A stretch of 62,451 nucleotides of DNA from an uncultured Bacteroides sp. (GTDB lineage: Bacteria > Bacteroidota > Bacteroidia > Bacteroidales > Bacteroidaceae). The notes under the pieces were generated by a model. It saw only the letters and a list, made by a program, of their open reading frames with translations, searched no databases and was not told where the DNA came from. The DNA lies in NCBI GenBank assembly GCA_949288715.1, contig CASELH010000008.1, positions 1 through 62,451 of the forward strand, written 5' to 3'. The translations under genes and the position numbers were made by a program. This document shows positions 61,345 through 62,451 of the stretch, in pieces; position 1 is the first letter of the stretch, and each line of letters starts with the position of its first letter.

Positions 61345-62451
61345 ATGAAACTCATTACCAACCTGATATTCCTGGCTTGCACCCTATTCTTTGCAAGCTG
61401 CCAGACGAACAAGAACGGGCAAGCCTTGCCGGAGGGCTGCCTCCGCGTGCTTCCGGACACTACCACCGTGCTGGGCAACCCGCTGAGCGGTTGGGTGGCC
61501 TACGGCAGCGAGAACATGCCCGAGGACTTCTGGGAGCAGAACGACCGTATAGAGGTACCCCGCCAAGACCTTCTACGTGCGTGTGCACTGGAGCACGATG
61601 AACCCCGCCGAAGGCGTTTACTTCTGGAACACCGACTGCAAGCTGCGCCGCGTGGTGCAGGGGGCGCTGGACCGCGGCATGCGTCTGGCCTTCCGCGTCA
61701 TTGTGGACAGCCGCGACCGTGCCCGCGAGGCCACGCCCGCCTATGTGTTCGATGCCGGCGCCAGCTACTACACCAACCGCGGGCTGCGCTCGCCCTATCC
61801 CGACGACCCCGTGTTCCAGGCCAAGTATGAAGCCTTCCTGGCCGCCTTTGCCAAACAATACAACGACCCCGAACATGTAGAGTTCATCGACGGCTACGGC
61901 CTGGGCAAGTGGGGCGAGGGCCACACCATGATTTACCGGGACGAGCAGAACAGGGAGGCCGTGTTCAACTGGATTATAGACTTGTACGTGAAGCACTTCA
62001 CCCGCGTACCCCTGTTCATCAACTACCACCGCTGGATAGGGGCGGACAAGGACTGGGTGAACGACAAGGTGTACAACCCGGAAAGCGAGCGCCTGCTGGA
62101 CAGCGCCTGCGAGAAGGGCTTCTCCCTGCGCCACGACGCCTTCGGCATGCGCGAGTACTACGGCAGTTGGGAGCGTGCCTTCGTGAAGAAGTGGCTGATG
62201 AAGCGCCCCGTCATCCTGGAAGGCGGCTGGATTGTGGGCAAGCACAACTTCCGGCTCGACCCCAGCGGCTACCGGACGGCTTACGACGTGCGAAAGGGCG
62301 AGTTTGACGACGGCCGCGAGGCGCACGTCAACATGATGGACTTCCGCGTGGGCGACGAGACCCGCAGCTGGTTCCGCGACGCCTACCCGCTGGTGGAGCG
62401 CTTCACCGCCGAAGGCGGCTACCGCCTCTGCCCCGACTCGCTGGTGCTGCC
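61345..62451 (+). pseudogene. DUF4832-like secreted glycoside-hydrolase-type gene, frameshifted and cut by the window edge
   Basis: The first frame gives a lipoprotein signal (lipobox FFASC) and NPLSGWVAYGSENMPEDFWEQ up to about 61558. The matching continuation (KTFYVRVHWSTMNPAEG, later VEFIDGYGLGKWGEGHT and KRPVILEGGWIVGKH) lies in the next frame to the window end. Removing one C from the CCCC run at 61558-61561 joins both frames perfectly. The body resembles DUF4832 TIM-barrel proteins found in PULs. It may be a true pseudogene, a phase-variable gene or an assembly error. Confidence 0.75.

Noticed and set aside
61558-61561. Phase-variable poly-C tract
   Set aside because: Four C is too short for a typical slippage tract, so decay or sequence error is more likely.

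Overview
The window looks like a chromosomal segment of a Bacteroidales bacterium, probably Bacteroidaceae. The evidence is a SusC/SusD pair with ECF sigma factor and FecR anti-sigma factor, lipoproteins with typical lipoboxes, a TamL-TamB type outer-membrane module, and promoters matching the Bacteroides sigma consensus (TTTG, about 20 nt, TAnnTTTG). The core genes are unusually GC-rich for Bacteroides by eye. I cannot name the species.

Layout. 0.2-6.2 kb (minus): hybrid histidine kinase, MATE exporter, M16 peptidase and cyclophilin lipoprotein, with a divergent sigma-54 response regulator at 6.3-7.7 kb. 7.7-8.8 kb: gene-free, with strong hairpins and a repeat array. 8.8-15.6 kb: HxlR regulator, Ada-like methyltransferase, nitroreductase, AraC regulator, nitronate-monooxygenase-like flavoprotein, LuxR-type regulator and TonB-dependent receptor. 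15.9-19.7 kb (minus): metA, U32 peptidase/hydroxylase and a zinc-ribbon lipoprotein. 20-29 kb (minus): nucleotidyltransferase and tamB/tamL, with a RhuM-Doc gene wedged between tamB and tamL. 29.7-31.2 kb: WYL regulator and a small exported protein. 31.2-37.3 kb: AT-rich island with a WG-repeat lipoprotein, three GIY-YIG-like proteins and zinc-ribbon membrane proteins, followed by a Fic gene between 30-bp direct repeats. 38.7-42.9 kb: ABC-F ATPase and M13 peptidase. 43.1 kb to the right edge: a polysaccharide utilization locus with GH36-like, two GH2, a GH35-like non-catalytic module, GH3, DUF4886, sigma/anti-sigma, SusC/SusD and a frameshifted DUF4832-like gene cut by the window edge.

How the genes work together. 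In the PUL, the SusC has an N-terminal STN signalling domain. Substrate binding should therefore be relayed to FecR and the ECF sigma factor, which would turn on uptake and hydrolase genes. The hybrid kinase and sigma-54 regulator probably form a second signalling pair. TamB and TamL act together in envelope assembly.

The most striking unexplained signal is a class of intergenic arrays, at least eight in 62 kb. Each array has its own sequence, but all share one architecture: tandem short palindromes spaced 22 or 23 bp centre to centre, with arm changes that keep the dyad. They sit mostly at the 3' side of genes. I know of no function for them. Several other palindromic elements (29.05, 30.6, 31.3-31.5, 53.9-54.1 and 61.24 kb) are separate in type.
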